A stretch of 37,108 nucleotides of DNA. It comes from Fretibacterium sp. OH1220_COT-178 (GTDB lineage Bacteria; Synergistota; Synergistia; Synergistales; Aminobacteriaceae). The stretch spans positions 1-37,108 of the forward strand of contig NZ_RQYL01000029.1 in NCBI RefSeq assembly GCF_003860125.1, in the 5' to 3' direction. Shown in pieces: positions 1-6,224 of this stretch. Within the stretch, counting starts at the first letter, position 1. Every line of letters starts with the position of its first letter. A program made the position numbers and the translations under genes. The notes beneath the pieces were generated by a model, which saw nothing but the letters and a program-made list of their open reading frames with translations, searched no databases and was not told the DNA's origin.

Positions 1-184
1 GCGGGTAGTCGCAAAACTCCGTAACGCCGGCGACCCTGTCCCCCTGTCCCAGATCGAACAGGATCTCCGTCCCGACCGGCGACAGGGAGACGATACGGGC
101 CGGGGCCGCGGAGGCGGAGGCAACGAACAGGAGCAGCAAGGATAGCGCAACATAAAAACGCCTATGAACACGCATCAAGAACAT
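1..184 (-). CDS. Periplasmic substrate-binding protein, BtuF/FepB-like (N-terminal part)
   Basis: Only the first 61 codons are inside the window; the gene continues past the left edge. The start ATG (182-184) follows a strong AAGGAGG on the minus strand with about 6 nt spacing. The product opens with a basic segment and a hydrophobic signal peptide ending in an Ala/Ser-rich cleavage region (VASASAAPA). The mature start then reads RIVSLSPVGTEILFDLGQGD, followed by RVAGVTEFCDYP. This is the hallmark opening of Peripla_BP_2 proteins, which bind cobalamin, haem or ferric siderophores outside the membrane and hand them to a BtuCD-type ABC importer. The Cys-Asp-Tyr-Pro segment is typical of the BtuF/cobalamin and iron-chelate subgroup. 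The ligand cannot be decided from this fragment. The cobU/cobS genes 17 kb away make cobalamin attractive but are not proof. Confidence 0.85.
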   Translation of the reverse strand, partial: MFLMRVHRRFYVALSLLLLFVASASAAPARIVSLSPVGTEILFDLGQGDRVAGVTEFCDYP

Positions 185-406
185 GAAATCCCTCCTTGTC
201 TGTTGGAGCTCTACTCGGGAAACAGGTGCCACCGCTCTCAAACGGGACTTTTCCATTCTATCATTCAAACTTCTGCTTCTATCGGTATGTTTTTGAAAAA
301 TTTCAATGTCGGAAAAAACGCAACTATGCTGTCCCACAAAGCAGGTGATGCCTCTTGGGTGATATGCCATATATAAGCAGACAAATTGTTAGGTGGAGGT
401 AAGCGG

Positions 407-691
407 ATGTCTAAGGTCTCGCCAAGATACACGGAGGACTTCAAGAAGAGTATCGTCAGTTTGTATCACAATGGGAAGACACAAAGGCAGTTGCACGAGG
501 AATACGGTGTATCTCCAAACACTTTGGCTCGTTGGATCAAAGCCTATTCGGAGGTCAAACTCGACGACAATACCGTCATTACTGCCAAGCAGGTCAAGGC
601 TCTACAGAAGCGCAACGCCTTGCTCGAAGAGGAGAATCTCATCTTTAAAAAAGCGATTGCCATATTCATGCCACACTCAAACAAAGATTAG
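407..691 (+). CDS. IS3-family transposase OrfA (HTH subunit)
   Basis: The product is 94 aa starting MSKVSPRYTEDFKKSIVSLY, with an AGGTGGAGG Shine-Dalgarno just upstream of the ATG. The N-terminal half is the HTH_Tnp_1 fold (GKTQRQLHEEYGVSPNTLARWIKAY), which binds the terminal repeats. The second half has the heptad-like leucine-zipper stretch VKALQKRNALLEEENLIFKK used for multimerisation. Near the 3' end lies an A6G run (647-653). In this family such a run supports a -1 ribosomal frameshift that makes the OrfAB fusion, and the orfB frame here is indeed -1 relative to orfA. A TTG 21 nt upstream is in frame, but the ATG has the better ribosome site. OrfA itself looks intact. Confidence 0.85.
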   Translation: MSKVSPRYTEDFKKSIVSLYHNGKTQRQLHEEYGVSPNTLARWIKAYSEVKLDDNTVITAKQVKALQKRNALLEEENLIFKKAIAIFMPHSNKD

Positions 692-1581
692 AGGCCATCC
701 ATAAACTCCGAAACGAGCATTCCATCAAGACCCTGTGCCGGGTACTTAGAGTCAATCGGAGTTCTTACTACAAGCATTTTTTCAGTCCGGCCGCACCCAG
801 GCCCCTCGAAAATCAGGATATCCGCGGGAAGATTCTCAGTCTTTACACCCGCTCGGACAAACGGCTCGGTGCTCATAAAATGTGTTGTCGCCTCAAGACG
901 GAATATGGCATAAAGATCAGCGTGGGACGAGTGTACCGCCTGATGCGGGGAATGCAGCTGCCCAGAATGTCGACAGAAAAACCACCGTTTACGCACCGAC
1001 ATCCGCAGCAGGACAGCGCCCCTTGCAGGAACATCTTTAAACAGCAATTCAATCCTCAGGAGCCTGATCGCGTCTGGGCGAGCGATATCACCTATGTCCG
1101 CACGGATAAAGGGTTTCATTACATTTGCGTTGTTCTGGATCTTTTTTCGCGAAAAGTCATTGCGTGGCGTGTCAGCTGCAAAGCGGACACATAATTCGTA
1201 GTGGACACGGTGGAAGAGGCGCATCTCAAACGGGGGCAGCCGCAGTCGGTGCTGTTTCATTCTGACCGGGGACCTCAGTATACCTTGGAGCAATTTCGAC
1301 GCTTTCAATTTCGACGCTTTTTGGATGAGCGCAACATCGTGCAGTCTTTCTCTGCACCGGGCTGCCTGTACGATAATGCGGTTGTGGAGTCCTTCTTCAA
1401 ATTTTTCAAGAAAGAGGAGCTGAACCGGAGGCGTTTTCGTAACCAGGGGGAACTCAAGCGTTCCGTATTTGTGTCCATCGAGGGCTTTTACAACCCCAAG
1501 AGGCTCCATTCCGCCAATAGCAATCTCTCTCCAGACGAAAAGGAGGCCGTGTTTAAAAAACAGACATCTCTCCTTCCTTGA
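649..1581 (+). pseudogene. IS3-family transposase OrfB, interrupted by in-frame stop
   Basis: Read in the -1 frame from the A6G site, the sequence gives a full rve-type DDE integrase. It begins TLKQRLEAIHKLRNEHSIKT. The first catalytic Asp is in WASDITYV, the second in HSDRG, and the Glu in NAVVESFFKF. A TAA at 1192-1194 interrupts it between SCKADT and FVVDTVEEAHLKRG. Both halves are in the same frame, so this is a nonsense change and not a frameshift. A second lesion is the perfect 15-bp tandem duplication at 1291-1320, which doubles QFRRF. The catalytic residues survive but lie on opposite sides of the stop, so the element should not transpose on its own unless the stop is read through. 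Confidence 0.85.
1291..1320 (+). repeat. 15-bp perfect tandem duplication inside orfB
   Basis: The unit caatttcgacgcttt occurs at 1291-1305 and again at 1306-1320. It adds five codons (QFRRF) in frame, between the second catalytic Asp and the catalytic Glu of the transposase. Replication slippage is the likely origin. Related transposases normally have a single copy of this segment, which is family knowledge and was not aligned here. Confidence 0.9.
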
Positions 1582-2392
1582 TTGCTTCGCTTTTTGTGTC
1601 CGTTTTCTTGACTATGGTCCAGTCAACGACGCCCACGGCGGCAGCTCGTTCCGGTTCAGATCCACGCTCGACACCCCTTTCCCTGTCCCTTGTCCTGACG
1701 ATCCGCTCCACCTTGTCCAGCACTTCCCGGCTCAGGCGGTTGACGGTATTCCCCAGTTCCATCATCGAGGCTTCGTCCAGCCCCGTCACCGCGCTGAAGT
1801 TCAAGGCCTCGGCCTCTCTGGGATCCAGTCCGCACCGCACCAAAAGATACCAAGTTATGCAGCTATAGGCAAACTCTTTAGAATTTTCTCTATTTACTGC
1901 ATCGCCATTGTACAGGGCAAAACGATTTTTTTCAAGGTCCTCGGACATGTTTTTTGCCATGCCCTGAAGGAGGTGGGACAGACCGAGAGGGTCGGGCTCG
2001 ACGCCGCAGCTCGCGGCCAGGAGCTCTGCCGTGCTCCGGGCCTCCTCCGGACGGACCCGCCAGATGTAGGGAGGCGCGTCGTTCTCGTGCCCTCTGGCGG
2101 GGTGCGTATCGCCCACGTCGAAGACATGCCGCAGGGCCTCTCCATCCAGCAGCTTGATGCTCTTCTGTCCTTTGTTGACCCATCGGTGGAAGCGCTTGTT
2201 CCACAGGTCCATTTCGGCGCAGGCTGTGGCCTCCGGGCGCTGCTTGTAGATGAGAAGCTGGTCCTGAAAGGCATACTTGTGGTTCCGAGCCGCGCAGGTC
2301 AGGAACGCCGCCCAGGCTTCCTCGCTTGTTCGAATCTCTTGTTTGACTTCGTTAAATTTCCGTATCGTCTCCCGAAGCGTCGTCTCCGCCAT
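1553..2392 (-). CDS. Truncated large conjugative-element protein (ArdC/LtrC-like N-terminus), C-terminus supplied by the IS
   Basis: The ORF is 279 aa, but only about the first 255 residues are its own. From about residue 256 the frame runs through the IS right end and stops inside the IS. The N-terminal part contains WAAFLTCAARNHKYAFQDQL, LIYKQRPEATACAEMDLWNK and RWVNKGQKSIKLLD. This is the ssDNA-binding-like ArdC/LtrC head that opens the very large polyvalent proteins of conjugative elements (often over 1000 aa with helicase or methylase parts). The rest of the protein is missing. Its ATG (2390-2392) lies 2 nt beyond the relaxase stop, so the two genes are probably co-transcribed and translationally coupled. 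Whether the fragment is stable or functional is unknown. Confidence 0.7.
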   Translation of the reverse strand: MAETTLRETIRKFNEVKQEIRTSEEAWAAFLTCAARNHKYAFQDQLLIYKQRPEATACAEMDLWNKRFHRWVNKGQKSIKLLDGEALRHVFDVGDTHPARGHENDAPPYIWRVRPEEARSTAELLAASCGVEPDPLGLSHLLQGMAKNMSEDLEKNRFALYNGDAVNRENSKEFAYSCITWYLLVRCGLDPREAEALNFSAVTGLDEASMMELGNTVNRLSREVLDKVERIVRTRDRERGVERGSEPERAAAVGVVDWTIVKKTDTKSEAIKEGEMSVF

Positions 2393-2394
2393 GT

Positions 2395-5058
2395 TCAGCG
2401 CTCCTGTTCCCGCTCAGGATTACGGCGTCCCCGTTCCCGGGCCGGGGCCGTTCGGCCCTCCACGCGAAGGAAATACGCCCGGTACGGCTCGGCCTTGCCG
2501 AGCTGAATCGTACCCCTCGGGCCGAAGACGAAGTTTTCCGCCGTCTCCCGGGCATACCGCTCCCAATTCCGGTAACGGTATTTCGCCGCGAACTCCCCGG
2601 CCGTCATGTTCCTGCGGCGCATCTCGGGTCCGTTCCGCTCCAGCGCCGACCGGACCTGACCGGCCGTATGTCCCGTCACCCGCATCCGGATCCCTATCAT
2701 CCCGTCCACCTGCGAGCAGTCCATCGCACCGCCGAAACGACCGGCGATGTCCTCGTAATGCCTCCAATACGCCCCGTCAGGGTCGCACGTCTCGTACTCC
2801 GTACCCCCGAGCAGATCCCGGACCTTCCTCATCGCCGCAGCCGCCCTCACGCACCGTATCTCCTTCCCGACGGCCTCCAGCTCCAAAAGCGCTTTTCCGC
2901 ACAAGCCTCCCTCCGCCTCGACCAGACACGTCGGAGGGTAGCTCCCATCCTCACGGCGGTGTTGGGGCTTGAAGTTGCCGAACGGCGGCAGCCGATGGGC
3001 ATGGACGGCGCCCGAGAGCTTCGGGTCCCCATAACGCTCGTTCAGGAGCTTCGTCAGCCTGTTGGCCGCCTCTCGCTCCATTTCGGGGTCGTCCCCCGAC
3101 TTCGGCACGGTCAGGATGGCCTGAAAGCTGCCCGGAGAGGATTCGACGACACAGGCGGGACGGTAGCCGTCTTCCTTGAGCTGTTTCAGTTTCTCCGAGG
3201 TCAGGTCGTCGACCAGGATGTGGTGCCTGTCCCGGCTCAGGGGCACGACGTTGATGTTCTTCCGGTTTCGGGCGTACCGCTCCAGAAGCCACAGCCTGTC
3301 CCGAACCTCCTCTGCCGTCCTGCCGTCCAGCCCGCCCTTGTCCCGGTCCAGGATGAACGCACGGCTCCCGTCCTCGCGGAACTCCGTCACGACGATACGG
3401 AAGCGCTCGGCCCCGACGGCCTCGGCATAGCGCCCGAAGATCTCCGTCTTTGCCCGAAGCCCGCCTCCCTCTTCCCGGTTCATCCTTCTTTCCTCCTCGA
3501 CCGCCTTACCCAGGTCCGGATTGGAGATCTTCAGCCCGTGCCGGGCGGCCGCCCTCACGCAGAGCCTGCGGTATTCCTCGTCCGTCCCGTTGATCCGGAC
3601 GCTTCCCCATTTCTGGCAGGCCAGCTGCATGGCCGCAAGGATCGCGGCCTCGTCGCGGTCGTTCTTCAGCACGATCCGACGCCCGCAGTCGATGAAATCC
3701 GCATGGCCCGGACGGCGGCAGTAGGCGACGGCAAACGCGGACCTCACGGCAGCGTAGTCCCGGATGTCGGCGGACCGGGTGCTCTCCGGAACGCCCCTCC
3801 GTTCTCCCGTCAGGACCGCCCGGCCGGGGTACCGGTAGTGCAGGAACGGCCCCTCGTCATCCAGGGCCTCGAGCCAGCGTCGGAAGCCGGGGAAACGCCC
3901 CTTGAAGCCAAAACCTTCCCGAAGCTCGGCCGTCTGCCGGCGGTGCTCGTCCCTCAGGTCCAGCTTCTCGGCCAGGTGACGCGCCGCCAGAAGGCTGCGC
4001 CGCTGGTTCAGTTCCCTCCCTCTGCCCCTCCAGCTGCCGCCCCTCCACAGAGACTCGCGCTCCGCCCTCTGCGCCCGCCACAGCCTCTCGCGCTCCTGCC
4101 TCTGGGATGCCTTCAGCTCCCGGAGCCTCCAGCTCCGCTCCTCCATACAACGGCGTCTCTGCTGTACGTAAGCCCGCCAGGAGCGCTCCACCTCCGGCTC
4201 CCCGGCAATGCGGTCCGCAGGGCGTTCCCGAAGCTCCGCCGGCTCCACGCCGTACGCACGAAACTCGCCCAGACGGGTGACCAGGCGCGAGAAACTGCAT
4301 GCACGGTCCGCCTGAGACGTCTTGACGAACGCATCCCCGATCCGCAGGACCGCCCCGCTTCCCTTCCGCTCGAAACGGATGCCCTCCACGGCCAGCCGCT
4401 CATGCAGCTCCGCCCAGCTCACGGCCCTCAGGAGGATGGGGGCAGCCGTCTCCCTGGCGATGCGCTCCGCGCTCTTCGTCCCGGTGTGCGCCTCGATGTC
4501 GCGAGCCTTCTGAGACATCCCAGGGATTTTTCTCCCCCTCTTCTCGACGATGTCGCCCTCCGGCGTAACGAAACAGCGCCCGGATTCCTCGACCTCCCAG
4601 CCCTGCGCCAGCTCTATCCTCCGTGCCGCGCGCTCGAGGGCCTTGTACGTCCAGTTTCCGGCGGGTTGAATGGCCCGCCCGGTCTCCGGGTCGATGCGGT
4701 TCACCGCAACGTGGACATGGAGGTTCCGCGTATCGCCCTGCAGTGCCCAGAGGGCCTGGCAGTCCCCGAGGTCCAGTTCGCTCAGGGCGATCTTCACGGC
4801 CTCGTCGGCCTGTTCACTTGTGGGTATTTCCATCTCGCGCCAGGAGAGGATGAAGTGGAAGGCCGGGTCCTTGCATCGGACGTTTTCCGTCGCAAGCGCC
4901 TCCATCTCCACGAAGGCCGTGTCGGGGGAGGAGAGGTTCTGCATCCCCACGTGGAGCACGCTCCCGGCCCCGTGCCCCGTGACGCCCAGGCAGTAGTCCG
5001 TGAGGGCCTTGAAGCTCGTCCTGCCGTCCCGTCGCTTCGGGGGAACCTTGGCGATCAC
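2395..5058 (-). CDS. MobP-type relaxase fused to LPD7 and RepB-primase-like domains
   Basis: This is an 887-aa mobilization protein starting at GTG 5056-5058. That start overlaps the mobC stop in a GTGA junction, so translation is probably coupled; the frame continues upstream, but that part only shadows mobC. Residues 1-200 are a VirD2/MobA relaxase. They include HFILSWREME and the metal-binding HxHxxxN motif (HVHVAVN, 114-120). It should nick one strand at oriT and stay attached to the 5' end. Residues about 290-380 are very rich in Arg, Glu and Trp and probably helical. About 430-520 resembles LPD7 (DYAAVRSAFAVAYCRRPGHADF, shown here only as a landmark). About 545-715 resembles the RSF1010 RepB-type primase (VVTEFREDGSRAFILDRD, then HRLPPFGNFKPQH). 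Such fusions can prime the transferred strand in the recipient. The primase activity is inferred from the domain and was not tested. Confidence 0.85.
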   Translation of the reverse strand: MIAKVPPKRRDGRTSFKALTDYCLGVTGHGAGSVLHVGMQNLSSPDTAFVEMEALATENVRCKDPAFHFILSWREMEIPTSEQADEAVKIALSELDLGDCQALWALQGDTRNLHVHVAVNRIDPETGRAIQPAGNWTYKALERAARRIELAQGWEVEESGRCFVTPEGDIVEKRGRKIPGMSQKARDIEAHTGTKSAERIARETAAPILLRAVSWAELHERLAVEGIRFERKGSGAVLRIGDAFVKTSQADRACSFSRLVTRLGEFRAYGVEPAELRERPADRIAGEPEVERSWRAYVQQRRRCMEERSWRLRELKASQRQERERLWRAQRAERESLWRGGSWRGRGRELNQRRSLLAARHLAEKLDLRDEHRRQTAELREGFGFKGRFPGFRRWLEALDDEGPFLHYRYPGRAVLTGERRGVPESTRSADIRDYAAVRSAFAVAYCRRPGHADFIDCGRRIVLKNDRDEAAILAAMQLACQKWGSVRINGTDEEYRRLCVRAAARHGLKISNPDLGKAVEEERRMNREEGGGLRAKTEIFGRYAEAVGAERFRIVVTEFREDGSRAFILDRDKGGLDGRTAEEVRDRLWLLERYARNRKNINVVPLSRDRHHILVDDLTSEKLKQLKEDGYRPACVVESSPGSFQAILTVPKSGDDPEMEREAANRLTKLLNERYGDPKLSGAVHAHRLPPFGNFKPQHRREDGSYPPTCLVEAEGGLCGKALLELEAVGKEIRCVRAAAAMRKVRDLLGGTEYETCDPDGAYWRHYEDIAGRFGGAMDCSQVDGMIGIRMRVTGHTAGQVRSALERNGPEMRRRNMTAGEFAAKYRYRNWERYARETAENFVFGPRGTIQLGKAEPYRAYFLRVEGRTAPARERGRRNPEREQER

Positions 5059-5363
5059 CGGGCCACCCTCCTCTCCAGTTCCCGTGCGCAGGCCGTCAGC
5101 GCTCCTATCGCCTCGGCGGTCCTGGCGCTGTACGTTCCACGCGTCTCGTTGTGGATGTGCTTCAGGAGCCCGCCCAGCCGGCGCAGCTCCGCGAGCACCC
5201 GCAGGTCCGTCTTCGGCACCACGCGCCGTCCGAAGAGACGCCGGCGCAGGTACTCCGACAGCGAGAGCGCCGCAGCGTCGGCCTGCTCCGACGCGTCCGC
5301 GTACTCCCGCTCCGTCAGTCTGGCGTAGATGCGCCTCGGGCGCCGCTGTTTTTCCTGTGTCAT
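5055..5363 (-). CDS. mobC: MobC-like relaxosome accessory protein
   Basis: The product is about 102 aa, MTQEKQRRPRRIYARLTERE onward. It has an N-terminal ribbon-helix-helix-like segment (RIYARLTEREYADASEQADA) followed by SLSEYLRRRLFGRR and RVLAELRRLGGLLKHIHNET. That pattern is the MobC/NikA family, small proteins that bind oriT DNA and load the relaxase. The stop codon overlaps the relaxase GTG. An in-frame GTG at 5378 is a possible earlier start, but its purine-rich site is too close. Neither start has an ideal Shine-Dalgarno. An inverted repeat immediately upstream (5385-5404) could be its binding site or an autoregulatory operator. Confidence 0.8.
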   Translation of the reverse strand: MTQEKQRRPRRIYARLTEREYADASEQADAAALSLSEYLRRRLFGRRVVPKTDLRVLAELRRLGGLLKHIHNETRGTYSARTAEAIGALTACARELERRVAR

Positions 5364-5384
5364 GTCGTCTCGCCGCACTCCCTA

Positions 5385-5404
5385 CGCACTCCGGCGGGAG
5401 TGCG
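5385..5404. promoter_or_regulatory. Inverted repeat upstream of mobC (operator/oriT candidate)
   Basis: CGCACTCC (5385-5392), a 4-nt spacer and GGAGTGCG (5397-5404) form a perfect 8-bp inverted repeat 22 bp before the mobC ATG. In MobP systems oriT and MobC sites usually lie just upstream of mobC. The role is inferred from position. Confidence 0.4.
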
Positions 5405-5429
5405 GGGCCGAAAAGGGGTTGCAGGGGGA

Positions 5430-5562
5430 TAACTCCGTTTCCCAATCATTTGTAGGCAAGGCGGCTTTTGCGAACCGCGGCGAAGGCGTACATAACAGTA
5501 CGTCGAGCAAGGTGAGCAAAAACAACGAAGCATACGAAGGATTTGGAATCGGAATAAGTCCT
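5430..5562. repeat. Long imperfect palindrome, MITE/REP-like element
   Basis: The segment from about aactccgtttcccaatc to ggaatcggaataagtcc folds back on itself with arms of roughly 60 nt around the centre gtacataacagtac. Matching arm pieces include CCAATC/GATTCCAA-type ends, GCTTTTGCGAACC against GGTGAGCAAAAAC, and GGCGTAC against GTACGTC. There is no credible coding content. Such elements are usually dispersed, non-autonomous repeats. Here it sits between mobC and the candidate oriT region. Arms and ends were matched by eye. Confidence 0.5.
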
Positions 5563-5637
5563 CTTGCTGCCGTCCGGGGCCAGAGCCCCGGCAAGCAGGG
5601 CGCGAGAGAAGGACACCGGTCCGCCGATTGCGCCGAT

Positions 5638-5682
5638 GCGCTTGTCCGGCAAGCCACGCCAGTGGATTTGTCGGACAAGCGC
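5638..5682. other. 11-bp perfect inverted repeat, candidate oriT or attenuator stem
   Basis: GCGCTTGTCCG (5638-5648) and CGGACAAGCGC (5672-5682) are exact inverted copies. They flank a 23-nt loop that itself holds a small CCACGCCAGTGG palindrome. A further CTTGTCCCGCGC follows directly. There is no T-run, so a simple terminator is unlikely. Its position upstream of mobC and the relaxase favours an oriT-type structure. The nic site is not identifiable by eye. Confidence 0.4.
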
Positions 5683-5704
5683 CTGCTTGTCCCGCGCTTT
5701 ACTT

Positions 5705-5948
5705 CGTGGTGAAGTGTATCAGCGATGGATTGGAGGTAAACCCTTATAAGGTCCTCGTTCAGGCGTCACAAAGACCTCAGGGACACACGAAAGCCCCGCC
5801 CGGGCTTCGTAAAGGCTTCGGGAAAGGTCGGCAGGCCTCGTGAAGGCCTCGCATCTTCTTCACGGGACCTCGTAAAGGGCCGCTTTGTCAACTCGTATGA
5901 ATACGGCTGCTATCCTGCCGTCAGACGTCCTGGGGAGGAGGTGAAACC
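5705..5948. other. Repeat-rich non-coding control region of the IME
   Basis: This stretch has no convincing gene. It holds CCTTATAAGG, a perfect 10-bp palindrome (5742-5751). It has an ACGAA(A)GCCC/GGGCTTCGT hairpin near 5790-5815. Degenerate direct repeats of the form CTTCGTAAAGG, CCTCGTGAAGG and CCTCGTAAAGG follow between about 5807 and 5880. A CGTGAAG/CTTCACG inverted pair lies in the same area. Iteron-like repeats next to mobilization and replication-type genes suggest an origin (oriV or oriT) or regulator sites. Which one is not decided by sequence reading. Confidence 0.35.
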
Positions 5949-6104
5949 ATGGAGGACAAGGAAAAGAAGGCTCTGCAAAGAGCTCTGGCCGAGATTCGCT
6001 CCCGGCCCCCGGTGGGCCGCCGCCGACGGCCCCACGATTTCAGCTCCGTCGTCAGAACTCTGTTCCGCGAAATCTCCGAACTCAGACCGTCCTGGAAGCA
6101 CTAG
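5949..6104 (+). CDS. Small basic protein of unknown function (51 aa)
   Basis: The ATG at 5949 is preceded by an excellent GGGGAGGAGG Shine-Dalgarno with 7 nt spacing. The 51-aa product is MEDKEKKALQRALAEIRSRP, then PVGRRRRPHDFSSVVRTLFR, then EISELRPSWKH and a TAG stop. It is strongly charged, with an Arg cluster at 24-27 and a likely helix at each end. I recognise no family. It is the first gene on the plus strand after the control region and lies ahead of the AlbA_2 gene, so it belongs to the IME. DNA binding is plausible from its charge but only a guess. Confidence 0.6.
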   Translation: MEDKEKKALQRALAEIRSRPPVGRRRRPHDFSSVVRTLFREISELRPSWKH

Positions 6105-6168
6105 ATTCCCTCGGTACTCAGCATGAAAATCTCGGGATCGAAAGCTCCGCTGACGGCGACAAAGACTG

Positions 6169-6174
6169 TATAAT
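6169..6174 (+). promoter_or_regulatory. Candidate -10 element (TATAAT) before the AlbA_2 gene
   Basis: The sequence CTGTATAATGG (6166-6176) holds a perfect TATAAT about 50 nt before the gene start. The identical 11-mer occurs on the minus strand upstream of the integrase (11766-11776). No good -35 box is seen, so it may need an activator. Confidence 0.4.
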
Positions 6175-6224
6175 GGCATGACTCGGATATCATCCAGTCT
6201 TCAAGCATTGGGAGGAGGCACTCC

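Larger units (their letters stand above)
360..1625 (+). mobile_element. IS3-family insertion sequence, decayed
   Basis: An orfA/orfB pair of IS3 type is framed by imperfect terminal inverted repeats. The left end reads TGATATGCCATATATAAG from 360. The reverse complement of the right end reads TGACTGGACCATAGTCAAG from 1625. They share TGA, then CCATA and AAG after one gap. The length of about 1.27 kb is normal for the family. No 3-5 bp target duplication is visible: the left flank ends in TTGGG and the right flank begins ACGAC. The two flanks also belong to different contexts (a chromosomal binding-protein gene and an IME gene). I infer that this copy took part in a deletion or recombination rather than a simple insertion. 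The ends were set by eye and could be off by several bases. Confidence 0.7.

Noticed and set aside
185-359. Cobalamin riboswitch before the BtuF-like gene (GGGAAACAGGTGCC resembles part of the aptamer core)
   Set aside because: The matching bases are on the plus strand, opposite to the BtuF-like gene, and the conserved CCCGC..ACTG and B12-box parts are absent.
2668-5328. Long plus-strand open frame of 886 codons opposite the relaxase
   Set aside because: It is a high-GC shadow of the relaxase gene, Pro/Arg/Leu-rich, with no ribosome site or domain.
5059-5445. N-terminal extension of the relaxase frame up to 5445
   Set aside because: The translation is low-complexity Ala/Arg/Gly text antisense in style to known domains and fully overlaps mobC; the GTG at 5058 coupled to the mobC stop explains the gene.
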